Assembly: GCF_000308775.1 (NCBI RefSeq)
Contig: NZ_BAGJ01000011.1
Span: 177,586 to 241,585 of the forward strand
Source of the DNA: Nocardia testacea NBRC 100365
GTDB taxonomy: Bacteria; Actinomycetota; Actinomycetes; Mycobacteriales; Mycobacteriaceae
DNA: 64,000 bases
Reading direction: 5' to 3'
Numbering within the stretch: position 1 is the first letter of the stretch; each line of letters begins with the position of its first letter. This document shows, in pieces, positions 42,842 through 51,449 of the stretch. The notes under the pieces are model-generated. The model made no database searches. It saw only the letters and a list, made by a program, of their open reading frames with translations, and was not told the DNA's origin. A program made the position numbers and the translations under genes.

Positions 42842-43668
42842 GTGCGGGTGCGGCGCTGGCCCTGGCCTCCGCGGCCGCCTACGGTGTTTCCGACTTCGCC
42901 GGCGGACTGCTGGCCCGCCGGATCGATCTGCGCGTGGTCGCGGTCGTCGGGCAGGTCGGCGGATTGGTCGTGGCGCTGGCCGCCGCGCCGCTGTTCCCCG
43001 GGCACTGGGATGGCGCGAGCATGCTGTGGGGCGCGGTCTCGGGGATGGGGACCGGGATGGGCATGCTGTTCCTCTTCCGCGGGCTCAGCCGCGGCGCCAT
43101 GAGCACTGTGGTCCCGGTCAGCGCGGTCGGCGGTGTCGCGTTGCCGGTCCTGGCCGGGGTGCTGTGGCTCGGTGAACGCCCCGCAGTGACGGCCTGGATC
43201 GGGGTGGCGGTGGCGGTTCCCGCCCTGTGGCTGGTTTCCCACGCCGGTGACGGCGCGGGCGGGCGTGCCGCGGGAACGGGTGACGCGCTGATCGCGGGGG
43301 CGGGTATCGCGGTGCAGTATCTGGCCCTGGCCCAGAGTGACCCGGCCGCGGGTATCTGGCCGGTGGTCGCCGGTCGGGTGGCCGCTGTCCTCACCCTGTC
43401 ACCACTGTTGCGTGGCACGGTCGAGCGGCCGCGGCCCGCCACTGTGGTGTGGTCGCTCGCGACCGGCGCCGCCGCCGCGATCGCCCTGATCTGCTATCTG
43501 CTCGCCGGGCGGGAGCAACTGGTGGTGATCGCGGTGGTGCTGTCCTCGCTGTATCCGGTGATCCCGGTCGTCCTCGGACTGGTCGCACTCGGCGAAAAGC
43601 TCACCCGGGTACGGGCGATGGGCCTGGTCGCCGCGCTGCTCGCGGTCGCGCTGCTCGTATTCCACTGA
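42838..43668 (+). CDS. DMT/EamA-family membrane transporter
   Basis: This 276-residue, about ten-helix membrane protein has two EamA repeats (SAGAALALASAAAYGVSDFAGGLLARR at the start, and a repeat with LSSLYPVIPVVLGLVALGEKLTRVRAMG near the end). Such proteins export amino acids, drugs or metabolites; the substrate is unknown. Translation is coupled to the MarR gene by ATGA. Its short length and lack of extra domains are typical. The following 491-bp gap holds repeats and a large palindrome. Confidence 0.84.
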   Translation: MSAGAALALASAAAYGVSDFAGGLLARRIDLRVVAVVGQVGGLVVALAAAPLFPGHWDGASMLWGAVSGMGTGMGMLFLFRGLSRGAMSTVVPVSAVGGVALPVLAGVLWLGERPAVTAWIGVAVAVPALWLVSHAGDGAGGRAAGTGDALIAGAGIAVQYLALAQSDPAAGIWPVVAGRVAAVLTLSPLLRGTVERPRPATVVWSLATGAAAAIALICYLLAGREQLVVIAVVLSSLYPVIPVVLGLVALGEKLTRVRAMGLVAALLAVALLVFH

Positions 43669-43713
43669 GACCGCCACCGCGTTCGGCTCCGCCGAGCACC
43701 CGGTGAACCGGCG

Positions 43714-43777
43714 CCGCGTGCGCGTCCGACGCGGATCGGAACTCACCCGCGTGCGCGTCCGACGCGGATCCGAACTC
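43714..43777 (+). repeat. Two 31-bp direct repeats
   Basis: Bases 43714-43744 and 43747-43777 are identical except for one position (G to C), with a period of 33 bp. They lie in the gap between the DMT gene and the M20 peptidase gene, just before the 42-bp palindrome. Confidence 0.8.
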
Positions 43778-43779
43778 CA

Positions 43780-43821
43780 CACCGTGGCCGGGTCCCGGCG
43801 CGCCGGGACCCGGCCACGGTG
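43780..43821. repeat. Perfect 42-bp palindrome
   Basis: Bases 43780-43800 and 43801-43821 are perfectly complementary 21-bp arms with no spacer. The palindrome is 112 bases after the DMT stop. It could be a terminator, a cruciform, or part of the neighbouring repeats. The remainder of 43669-44159 shows no gene. Confidence 0.75.
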
Positions 43822-44159
43822 ACATCGAGTAGTTCGAGGCCAGTATTCCGGCGAGCCTCGACGCGTACCGAGCGGATCGATGACCATTTGCCGAGGAGCG
43901 GCGCGCACCGCACACCGGATACCGCCGCCCGGGCCCGCCGGCGAAGTCGCCGGTGCGCCCGAACTCGGCAGCGACCTCAGCGGCAACCGATGTCGTGCGG
44001 AGGACGACCCCGTCGGATCGCCGGGCGCGGCAGTGATCTCGTGCGCACGCGGGCACCGGCCACCGGATACGGTGGCGGCGAAGCGAGCCCGCCCCGGGAC
44101 GCATGGTCGTCGCGGATCGTGCGCGTACCGAGACCGACGAGACCACCGAGGAGAAAGCC

Positions 44160-45521
44160 ATGACCTCCGCCGACGACACGGCCACTGCCGCGCTGCGCGA
44201 CCGGGTGGCCGGATACATGCCGCGAGCGCGCGCGGACCTGGCCGAACTCGTCGCCTTCCGCTCGGTCGCCGATCCGCGGCAGTTCCCGCCCGAGGAATGC
44301 GAGCGAGCGGCCCGGTGGGTGGCCGACGCCTTCGTCGCGGCCGGGCTCGCCCGCGCCGAACTGTACGAGACCTCGGACGGCAGCACCGCGGTCATCGCCT
44401 CCCGGCCCGCCCCACCCGGAGCGCCGACGGTCCTGCTCTACTGCCATTACGACGTGCAGCCGCCGCTCGACGAGGCGGCCTGGCACACACCGGTCTGGGA
44501 ACTCACCGAGCGGGACGGCCGCTGGTACGGCCGCGGGGCGGCCGACTGCAAGGGCAATATCGTCGTGCACCTGACCGCGCTGCGGGCGTTGGGCGAGCAG
44601 TTGCCGGTCGGGGTGACGCTGGTGGCCGAGGGGTCCGAGGAGCAGGGCACCGGTGGGCTGGAACGCTTCGTCGAAGCGAACCCGGAGCTGCTGCGCGCCG
44701 ACGCGATCGTGGTGCTGGACAGTGGGAATTTCGCGGTCGGGGTACCGACCCTCACCGAAACACTGCGCGGCAATGTGAACGTGGTGGTCACGGTGGAAAC
44801 TCTTGCCGGTCCGGTCCATTCGGGTATGTACGGCGGCGCCGCCCCGGACGCGCTGGCCGCGCTGATCCGGCTGCTGGACTCCCTGCGCGACGACAAGGGC
44901 AATACGACCGTGGACGGGCTCGCGGACGCGGGCACCTGGTCCGGTGTGCAATACCCGGCCGAGCAGTTCCGGGCCGACGCCGGTGTACTCGACGGTGTCG
45001 GTCTGCTCGGTGACGGGACCGTCGCCGATATGCTCTGGGCTCGTCCGGCGCTCACCGTGCTCGGCATCGACGCCCCCGGCGTAGTCGGCTCGTCGGCCGC
45101 GGTCCAGCCCAGGGCCCGCGCCCGCCTCAACCTGAGGATTCCGCCCGGGATCGACCCGGATCCCGCCTACCGTGCCCTGGTGGCGCATCTGGAAGCGCAC
45201 ACCCCGTGGCAGGCGAGGCTCACCGTCGAACCGGAGGGCACGGGCGCGGCCTTCCGATCCGGCCGGGGCGGTCCCGCCCGCACCGCGATGGAGGCCGCGC
45301 TCGCCGCCGCCTACGGCCGTCCCGCGACCACCCAGGGCCAGGGCGGCTCGATTCCGCTGTGCAACGTCTTCGCCGACACCTACCCCGACGCCGAGATCAT
45401 GCTGCTCGGTGTCGAGGAGCCGCGCTGTCTCATCCACGCGCCGAACGAGAGCGTCGATCCCACCGAGATCGAGCACCTGGCGCTCGCCGAGGCGCTGTTC
45501 CTGTCGTCCTACACCCGCTGA
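44160..45521 (+). CDS. M20-family metallopeptidase (dipeptidase-like)
   Basis: The 453-residue protein has the M20 zinc motifs: YCHYDVQPPLDEAAWHT (His, Asp), GRGAADCKGNI (bridging Asp), EGSEEQGTGGLERF (catalytic and binding Glu), and a lid domain containing HSGMYGGAAPDALAALIRLLD. The C-terminal ligand is in IHAPNESVDPTEI. Substrates are dipeptides or N-acyl amino acids. The ATG at 44160 has GGAG upstream; an in-frame upstream ATG (44103) exists. It is convergent with the MBL-fold gene, 13 bases away. Not part of the recalled M. tuberculosis synteny. Confidence 0.88.
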   Translation: MTSADDTATAALRDRVAGYMPRARADLAELVAFRSVADPRQFPPEECERAARWVADAFVAAGLARAELYETSDGSTAVIASRPAPPGAPTVLLYCHYDVQPPLDEAAWHTPVWELTERDGRWYGRGAADCKGNIVVHLTALRALGEQLPVGVTLVAEGSEEQGTGGLERFVEANPELLRADAIVVLDSGNFAVGVPTLTETLRGNVNVVVTVETLAGPVHSGMYGGAAPDALAALIRLLDSLRDDKGNTTVDGLADAGTWSGVQYPAEQFRADAGVLDGVGLLGDGTVADMLWARPALTVLGIDAPGVVGSSAAVQPRARARLNLRIPPGIDPDPAYRALVAHLEAHTPWQARLTVEPEGTGAAFRSGRGGPARTAMEAALAAAYGRPATTQGQGGSIPLCNVFADTYPDAEIMLLGVEEPRCLIHAPNESVDPTEIEHLALAEALFLSSYTR

Positions 45522-45534
45522 ACCGGCCGCGCGT

Positions 45535-46179
45535 TCAGAGCTCGGCGTCGTTCTCCGGACGCAGGACGGTGAATTCGGTATCGGCCTTGCGCATTTCGTC
45601 GAGCCGGCTGAAATACACACCCCAGGCCGGCTCGGCGATGATGCCGTAGTGGATCGGGAAGGCCAGCCGGGGCGCCACCGACCGCAGGTAGTCGACCGCC
45701 TCGCTGATCTTCATCCAGGGAGCGGCGGCGGGGACGGCGAGCACATCGACCGGAGTGGAGGGCACCCAGAGCGAATCCCCGGGATGGACGAACTGGGTCG
45801 GGTTCGCGGCGGTGCCCAGCTGGAAGACGGTGTTGTCGATCACCGGCAGTTCGGGGTGGATCACCGCGTGCCGGCCCCCGCCGCCGGTGATCCGCAGACC
45901 GTCGAGGTCCACCACATTGCCCGCGTGCAGCGCCTCCCAGGCCCCGCCCCGGAGTTCGGCGGTCTGCGGATCCGACAGCAGGCGCGCGCCGGGATTCGCC
46001 TCGATCAGCGGGTCGATCCGGTTCGGATCGATATGGTCGGCGTGCTGATGGGTGACGGCGATCGCGTCCAGTCCGGTGAGGCCTTCGAAACCGTGGGAGA
46101 ACGCGCCGGGATCGAAGAGGATCTTCTTCCCGTTCAGTTCGACGAGTACGCAGGAGTGACCGAAGTGGGCTACATGCAT
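45535..46179 (-). CDS. MBL-fold metallo-hydrolase (Rv0786c-like)
   Basis: The 214-residue protein begins MHVAHFGHSCVLVELNGKKILFDPG, then the metallo-beta-lactamase motif THQHADHID, and a later His in FPIHYGIIAEP. It belongs to the UlaG/L-ascorbate-lactonase-like branch of soluble MBL hydrolases. The substrate is unknown. It is divergent from purS, the order recalled for M. tuberculosis (Rv0786c beside purS/purQ). Confidence 0.87.
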   Translation of the reverse strand: MHVAHFGHSCVLVELNGKKILFDPGAFSHGFEGLTGLDAIAVTHQHADHIDPNRIDPLIEANPGARLLSDPQTAELRGGAWEALHAGNVVDLDGLRITGGGGRHAVIHPELPVIDNTVFQLGTAANPTQFVHPGDSLWVPSTPVDVLAVPAAAPWMKISEAVDYLRSVAPRLAFPIHYGIIAEPAWGVYFSRLDEMRKADTEFTVLRPENDAEL

Positions 46180-46320
46180 GCACGCAAGGCTAGTACCGCA
46201 TATGTTCGGTCACCCGCCGCGTCCTTCCGGCCACCGGGCAATTAGGCTGCTCAGGTAACCCCATCCGCGTCCCGGCGTCGGCGCCGGACGCAGCTCACCC
46301 CTTTTTGTGAGGAGCAACCC

Positions 46321-46557
46321 GTGGCACGTGTCGTGGTCGAGGTGATGCCGAAGGCCGAGATCCTGGATCCGCAAGGGCAGGCCATAGCCGGCGCTCTGCC
46401 GCGTCTGGGATTCGAAGGCGTCACCGACGTCCGGCAGGGCAAACGCTTCGAACTCGAGGTCGGTGACGACGTCAGCGACGACCAACTCGCCTCGATCGCC
46501 GAATCGCTGCTGGCCAACACCGTGATCGAGGACTGGAAGGTGGTGCGCGTCCCGTGA
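46321..46557 (+). CDS. purS: Phosphoribosylformylglycinamidine synthase subunit PurS
   Basis: The 78-residue protein ([45 protein letters not shown]) is PurS, the small scaffold of the three-part FGAM synthase PurSQL. It starts at GTG with GAGGAG upstream, and its stop is overlapped by purQ (GTGA). The divergent region upstream has TAGGCT as a possible -10 element. purL, the third subunit, is about 4 kb downstream, separated by a regulator, an epoxide hydrolase and an aminopeptidase. Confidence 0.93.
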   Translation: MARVVVEVMPKAEILDPQGQAIAGALPRLGFEGVTDVRQGKRFELEVGDDVSDDQLASIAESLLANTVIEDWKVVRVP

Positions 46558-47231
46558 CCGCCCGCATCGGTGTCATCACCTTCCCCGGAACCCTCGACGA
46601 TGTGGATGCCGCCCGCGCGGTCCGGCTGGCCGGCGCCGAAGCCGTGAGCCTCTGGCACGGCGACGCCGATCTCAAAGGCGTCGACGCGGTCGTGGTCCCC
46701 GGCGGTTTCTCCTACGGCGACTACCTGCGCGCCGGCGCCATCGCCCGGTTCGCGCCCGTGATGGGCACCGTCGTCGAAGCCGCCCGCAACGGCATGCCGG
46801 TGCTCGGTATCTGCAACGGTTTCCAGGTGCTGTGCGAGGCCGGACTGCTGCCCGGCGCCCTCACCCGCAACGAGGGCCTGCACTTCATCTGCCGCGACCA
46901 GTGGCTGAGCGTCGAAGCCACCGACACCGCCTGGACCTCCCGCTACGAACCGGGCGCCCAGATCCTGGTCCCGCTGAAATCGGGTGAGGGGCGTTACCAG
47001 GCCTCGCAGACGGTCCTCGACGAACTCGAAGGCGAAGGCCGGGTCGTGTTCCGCTACGCGGGCGACAACCCGAACGGCTCGCAGCGCTCGATCGCGGGAA
47101 TCGCGTCGGAGAACAAGCGGGTCGTGGGGCTCATGCCGCATCCGGAGCACGCGACCGAGGCGTTGACCGGGCCGAGTGACGACGGGCTGGGGTTGTTCCT
47201 GTCCGTACTGGACGTGCTGGTCGCTTCCTGA
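46554..47231 (+). CDS. purQ: Phosphoribosylformylglycinamidine synthase, glutaminase subunit PurQ
   Basis: The 225-residue class I glutamine amidotransferase has the nucleophilic Cys in [17 protein letters not shown] and His/Glu in [12 protein letters not shown]. It supplies ammonia to PurL. The GTG start overlaps the purS stop. The sequence is complete and of normal length. It is convergent with the WYL regulator, leaving a 159-bp gap without a clear gene. Confidence 0.94.
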   Translation: MTARIGVITFPGTLDDVDAARAVRLAGAEAVSLWHGDADLKGVDAVVVPGGFSYGDYLRAGAIARFAPVMGTVVEAARNGMPVLGICNGFQVLCEAGLLPGALTRNEGLHFICRDQWLSVEATDTAWTSRYEPGAQILVPLKSGEGRYQASQTVLDELEGEGRVVFRYAGDNPNGSQRSIAGIASENKRVVGLMPHPEHATEALTGPSDDGLGLFLSVLDVLVAS

Positions 47232-47390
47232 GGGGCCGGGCGTCCTACGCGGCTGCTCTGCCGCGGGGGAGGTGCCCGCCCGCGAAGGCGGAAGATGTCG
47301 CCCTGACTGCGGCGAGGTCGCAAGTCCCGGGCGCTGACCGGCGGACACCGGCCGGACGGTAGCTCGCCACCTCCGGGGAACCACCGGCCG

Positions 47391-48362
47391 TCACGAGCCG
47401 GTATCCGAAGCGTCGGCGGCGGCCCGCTGGAAGCGCGCTGAGAGGTCTCGCAGCCTCGCCGTGAGCTCAGCGCCCTCGAGCACGTCGAAATCCACGTCGA
47501 GCAGTCCTAGATACAGAGCCAGCATCTGGGCCGTGTCCGCCCCCACCTCGGCCACACAACGATCCGGCCCGGCCGGTTCCAGGGTGCCGGCGTGCGGCAT
47601 GCGTTCGCGCACGTACTCCACCGACGCGTGCAACAGCACCCGGGCCGTGTAGCGCCAGGTGGCTTGGCCGACGCCCCGCTGCACATGCGTCGAAGCGTCG
47701 TTGTCCGGTAACGGCCGGGGAGTGAATCGCGGGCCGTTGGGAGTGCGCGGGGAGATTCGGTCCACCCGGAAGGTCCGCCAGTCCGCACGCTCGATATCCC
47801 AACCCACCAGGTACCAGCGGCGGCCCCAGTTCACGAGCTGATGGGGCTCGATTTCTCGCCCGCCGGGGGTGCCCCGGTGGGTCTCGTAGTCGAATCGCAG
47901 GCGCTCGCGGGCGCGAATCGTCGCCGCGATCACGCTCAATGTGTCCGCGTCCACGGTGGGTCCGGCGCTCGGAACGGCGGCGATCGCCGAGCCCATGCCG
48001 CTCACCTGGTGCCGCAGCCGCGGCGGCAATACCTGCTCGAACTTGGCCAACGCCCGTACCGAGGCCTCCGCCATTCCGGAAACGCCGCCGCCCACCGATG
48101 TCCGGAGTCCCACCACTACCGCCACCGCCTCGTCGTCGTCGAGCAGCAGCGGCGGCAGCTTCGCTCCGGCACCCAAGCGATACCCGCCTCCCACTCCCGG
48201 CGCCGCGGCCACGGGGTAGCCCAGGTCGCGCAGCTTCTCGATATCGCTGCGCACTGTCCGGCCGGTGACGCCCAATCGCGCGGCGAGCTCTTCGCCGCTC
48301 CAATCCATCCGCGACTGCAACAACGACAGCAATCGCAGCAGCCTGGCAGAAGTCTTCAACAT
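47391..48362 (-). CDS. WYL-domain transcriptional regulator
   Basis: This 323-residue protein has an N-terminal DeoR-like winged helix (LLRLLSLLQSRMDWSGEELAARLGVTGRTVRSDIEKLRDLGYPV) and a WYL domain (RERLRFDYETHRGTPGGREIEPHQLVNWGRRWYLVGWD). A WCX-type C-terminal extension follows. WYL proteins sense nucleic acid or small ligands and repress or activate neighbours. It is divergent from the epoxide hydrolase gene, and a 7-bp inverted repeat in between is a likely operator, so the pair probably forms a substrate-responsive cassette. It interrupts the purine cluster. Confidence 0.88.
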   Translation of the reverse strand: MLKTSARLLRLLSLLQSRMDWSGEELAARLGVTGRTVRSDIEKLRDLGYPVAAAPGVGGGYRLGAGAKLPPLLLDDDEAVAVVVGLRTSVGGGVSGMAEASVRALAKFEQVLPPRLRHQVSGMGSAIAAVPSAGPTVDADTLSVIAATIRARERLRFDYETHRGTPGGREIEPHQLVNWGRRWYLVGWDIERADWRTFRVDRISPRTPNGPRFTPRPLPDNDASTHVQRGVGQATWRYTARVLLHASVEYVRERMPHAGTLEPAGPDRCVAEVGADTAQMLALYLGLLDVDFDVLEGAELTARLRDLSARFQRAAADASDTGS

Positions 48363-48383
48363 TCGTTCAGCATCGCAGTAATT

Positions 48384-48402
48384 GCGGAAGCTATCCTTCC
48401 GC
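48384..48402. promoter_or_regulatory. Inverted repeat between the WYL regulator and epoxide hydrolase
   Basis: GCGGAAG and CTTCCGC are perfect 7-bp arms around CTATC, in the short divergent region. It is the obvious candidate binding site for the WYL regulator. Confidence 0.55.
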
Positions 48403-48423
48403 GTTTGCTTTTACGGTGGCGGC

Positions 48424-49611
48424 ATGACGAACACCACGGAGATCCGCCCCTTCCGCATCGCGATCCCACGAGCCGATATCGATGATCTGGTCGAACGCCT
48501 GCACCGCGCCCGCTGGCCGCAGCAGCCGGCCGTGACGGACTGGAGCCGCGGCGTCCCCGTCGACTATCTGCGGGGTTTGGCCGAATACTGGTCCAACGGG
48601 TTCGACTGGCGGGCCCGGGAGGCGGAACTGAACGAGATTCCGCAGTTCGTCACCACCATCGATGGTCAGGACATCCACTTCCTCCACATCCGATCCGCCG
48701 AGCCCGGAGCCCGGCCGCTCATCCTCACGCACGGCTGGCCAAGCTCGCCGTTCGAGTTCCAGAACCTGATCGGCCCGCTGACCGACCCGAAATCCCACGG
48801 CGCAGACCCCCTGGATGCCTTCCACCTGGTCATTCCGTCGCTTCCCGGTTACGGCTTCTCCACGCCCGTGGCGGGCCCCGGATGGGGCAACCTCTTTCGC
48901 GTCGCGACCGCCTGGGCGGAGCTGATGACCAGGCTCGGCTACGAACGGTTCGCCGTGCACGGCACCGATGCGGGGGCAGGCGTTTCGCAGCTGCTGCCCA
49001 TGGTGGCTCCGGGACGGGTGCTGGGCGTGCACGCCACGGGTACCGCCCCGGCGATGCCCTTCGGCCCGCCGATCGACACCGATGGCCTGTCCGAGGCGGA
49101 CCGGAAGCGGGCCGAGCGCTTCAACCGGTTCCAGGCCGACGGCCTCGGGTATCTCCACGTGCAAGCCACCCGGCCGCAGACGTTGTCCTACTCGTTGACC
49201 GACTCACCGGTCGGGCAGCTCGCCTGGATCGTGGAGAAGTTCCGGGAATGGACGGATCCGGCCGCCGAACTGCCCGAGGACGCAGTCGACCGGGATCAGC
49301 TGCTCGTCGACGTCAGCATCTTCTGGTTCACCCGATCCGGCGCCTCCGCTGCGCACTCCCTGTACGAAGGGATGCAGGCATACCGGGAGATGGCCGCGTG
49401 GCAGGGCTCCGGGGAAACCCCGCCGCCGGCGGCCCCCACCGGTTATGCGGTATTCGCCGGGGACGATGCGATCCGCGATCTGGTGGATCCGGGCGGTCAT
49501 GTCGAGCACTGGTCAGAGTTCGGCCGCGGTGGTCACTTCCCGGCCATGGAGGTGCCGGAATTGCTCGTACCGGATATCCGCGCCTTCTTCGCCGGCCACC
49601 GAGCGGGTTGA
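48424..49611 (+). CDS. Epoxide hydrolase (EHN plus alpha/beta hydrolase domains)
   Basis: The 395-residue protein has an N-terminal EHN domain (IRPFRIAIPRADIDDLVERLHRARWPQQP) followed by an alpha/beta hydrolase domain with the oxyanion motif THGWPSSPFEF, the nucleophile aspartate in HGTDAGAGVSQLLP, and the His in GGHFPAMEVPELL. It should hydrolyse epoxides to diols. The ATG at 48424 gives MTNTTEIRPF. It is divergent from the WYL regulator. The gene ends beside a repeat element (49690-49922). Confidence 0.88.
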   Translation: MTNTTEIRPFRIAIPRADIDDLVERLHRARWPQQPAVTDWSRGVPVDYLRGLAEYWSNGFDWRAREAELNEIPQFVTTIDGQDIHFLHIRSAEPGARPLILTHGWPSSPFEFQNLIGPLTDPKSHGADPLDAFHLVIPSLPGYGFSTPVAGPGWGNLFRVATAWAELMTRLGYERFAVHGTDAGAGVSQLLPMVAPGRVLGVHATGTAPAMPFGPPIDTDGLSEADRKRAERFNRFQADGLGYLHVQATRPQTLSYSLTDSPVGQLAWIVEKFREWTDPAAELPEDAVDRDQLLVDVSIFWFTRSGASAAHSLYEGMQAYREMAAWQGSGETPPPAAPTGYAVFAGDDAIRDLVDPGGHVEHWSEFGRGGHFPAMEVPELLVPDIRAFFAGHRAG

Positions 49612-49689
49612 TCCACTCGCTGTGGCGCACTCCGAACGGATTGGGCCGCAGCTGTTCCGGCATCGATGCCGCCCGCGACATTCGCGGCG

Positions 49690-49922
49690 GCGGGACGGCT
49701 TCGATGTCCGGGTCGGATGCCGAGTCGACCGCTTGGCCGGCCTGGCGTCTGATCGCCTTTACCAACAGCAGCCGTCTCTCGGTGCCGAGTTCAGCGAGGC
49801 CCTGAAAGGGTCGAGGCCCGTCCCGCCGTTCAGGCCTCGAAGTGCATGCGGCGTAGCCGCGAGTCTCGAGGCCTGAACGGCGGGACCTTTGGGGGCCTCG
49901 ACCCCGCGCGCCGGAGGCGCGC
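49690..49922 (-). repeat. Half copy of the hairpin repeat element
   Basis: A large hairpin lies at 49808-49904, with an outer 12-bp stem (49808-49819 with 49893-49904) and an inner perfect 21-bp stem (49820-49840 with 49866-49886). A small GCGCGCC/GGCGCGC hairpin follows. To its left, about 49690-49800 resembles 58815-58915, including the peptide-like stretch AVDSASDPDIE on the minus strand. The other flank of the full element is missing. Confidence 0.75.
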
Positions 49923-49925
49923 CAA

Positions 49926-49931
49926 TAGGGT
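49926..49931 (+). promoter_or_regulatory. -10 element of the M18 aminopeptidase gene
   Basis: TAGGGT ends seven bases before the ATG at 49938, consistent with a leaderless transcript. It directly follows the hairpin repeat. Confidence 0.4.
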
Positions 49932-49937
49932 CACAGC

Positions 49938-51212
49938 ATGCCGAGTTCTGCTGTCGCGGCTTCGGCCGCCGGGTTGTGTGAGTTCATCGACGCGTCACCT
50001 TCACCGTTCCATGTCTGCCGGACCATCGCCGAGACACTGGAAACCGACGGGTTCGTCCGGCTGGACGAGACCCGGGCGTGGCCGGGCACCGGTGGCCGGT
50101 ACTACATCGTGCGCGGTGGCTCGCTGGTGGCGTGGGCCGACCCGGAGCAGGCAGGGCCGTTCCGGGTGGTCGGGGCGCATACCGACAGCCCGAATCTGCG
50201 GGTCAAACAGCATCCCGATCTGACGGTCGCCGGCTGGCAACTGGTGCGGCTGGAGCCGTACGGGGGTGCCTGGCTGAACTCCTGGCTGGATCGTGAGCTG
50301 GGGATCTCCGGGCGGCTGAGTGTGCGGGAGGGGTCGGGGCTGGCCGAGCGGCTGGTACGGATCGACGAACCGATTCTGCGGGTTCCGCAGCTGGCGATCC
50401 ATCTGTCCGAGGACCGGCGCGGGGTGACGCTGGATCCGCAGCGGCATGTCAATGCGATCTGGGGTGTGGGCAGTGAACGTGCGGCGTTCCTGGATTACGT
50501 GGCCGAGGCGGCCGGGGTCGATCCGCGGGCGGTGCTGGGCTGGGAGTTGATGACCCACGATCTGGCGCCCGGCCGGGTGATCGGTGCCGGCCGCGACCTG
50601 ATCAGCGCACCCCGCCTGGACAACCAGGGCACCTGCTACGCGGGGCTGGCCGCCTTCCGGGCCGCCGTCGAGAATCCGGGCGACGCCGTCCCAGTGCTCG
50701 CCGTATTCGACCACGAGGAGGTCGGCAGCCAATCCGACCGGGGCGCGCAGTCCGAGCTGCTGCCCACGGTGCTGGAGCGGATCGTGCTGGCCCGCGGCGG
50801 TGGCCGTGCCGAATTCCTGGCGGCGGTCGCGGGGTCGGTGTGCGCGTCCGGCGATATGGCGCACGCCACGCACCCGAACTACCCGGAACGGCACGAGCCT
50901 TCGCACGGTATCGAGATCAACGGCGGACCGGTGCTGAAGGTCAACCAGAACCTGCGCTACGCCACCGACGCCGTCGGCGCGGGAGCGTTCGCGCTGGCGT
51001 GTGACCGGGCCGGAGTCCCGATGCAGCGTTATGTGCACCGCGCCGATCTGCCCTGCGGTTCCACCATCGGCCCGATGACCGCCGCGCGCACCGGTATGCC
51101 GACCGTGGACGTGGGTGCGCCCCAGCTGGCCATGCATTCGGCGCGGGAGATGATGGGCGCCGCCGATGTGACCGCCTACGCGGCGGCCCTGGCCGCCTTC
51201 CTTGCTCCGTAG
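49938..51212 (+). CDS. pepC: M18-family aminopeptidase (aspartyl/DNPEP-like)
   Basis: The 424-residue enzyme carries the M18 zinc motifs: [12 protein letters not shown] (His, Asp), [16 protein letters not shown] (Glu, Glu) and [20 protein letters not shown] (His). It removes N-terminal acidic or neutral residues in the cytoplasm. The position before purL matches Rv0800 in M. tuberculosis. The start ATG follows a TAGGGT -10-like sequence by six bases, and no ribosome-binding site is visible. Confidence 0.9.
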   Translation: MPSSAVAASAAGLCEFIDASPSPFHVCRTIAETLETDGFVRLDETRAWPGTGGRYYIVRGGSLVAWADPEQAGPFRVVGAHTDSPNLRVKQHPDLTVAGWQLVRLEPYGGAWLNSWLDRELGISGRLSVREGSGLAERLVRIDEPILRVPQLAIHLSEDRRGVTLDPQRHVNAIWGVGSERAAFLDYVAEAAGVDPRAVLGWELMTHDLAPGRVIGAGRDLISAPRLDNQGTCYAGLAAFRAAVENPGDAVPVLAVFDHEEVGSQSDRGAQSELLPTVLERIVLARGGGRAEFLAAVAGSVCASGDMAHATHPNYPERHEPSHGIEINGGPVLKVNQNLRYATDAVGAGAFALACDRAGVPMQRYVHRADLPCGSTIGPMTAARTGMPTVDVGAPQLAMHSAREMMGAADVTAYAAALAAFLAP

Positions 51213-51449
51213 GCCGGTTCGGGCCGGGGGACGGCCAGGGGTTTTGCGGCGACGGGGTCGGTAATCGGTCCGGCGCAGGTGGACGTAGGATTCTGCTGGA
51301 TCAACTCTGCCGGGACCCCGCCGCCGAGGCCCGGCGTTCCGACCGAACCGTGGCGCCGATGCCACCTGCCGCGAGCCGCGGCGGGCGCCCGGAAGGCCGG
51401 AGCCCGCGCGCGCCGGCGCGCCAACCCACGAAAGGATCCTGGTACCCCC

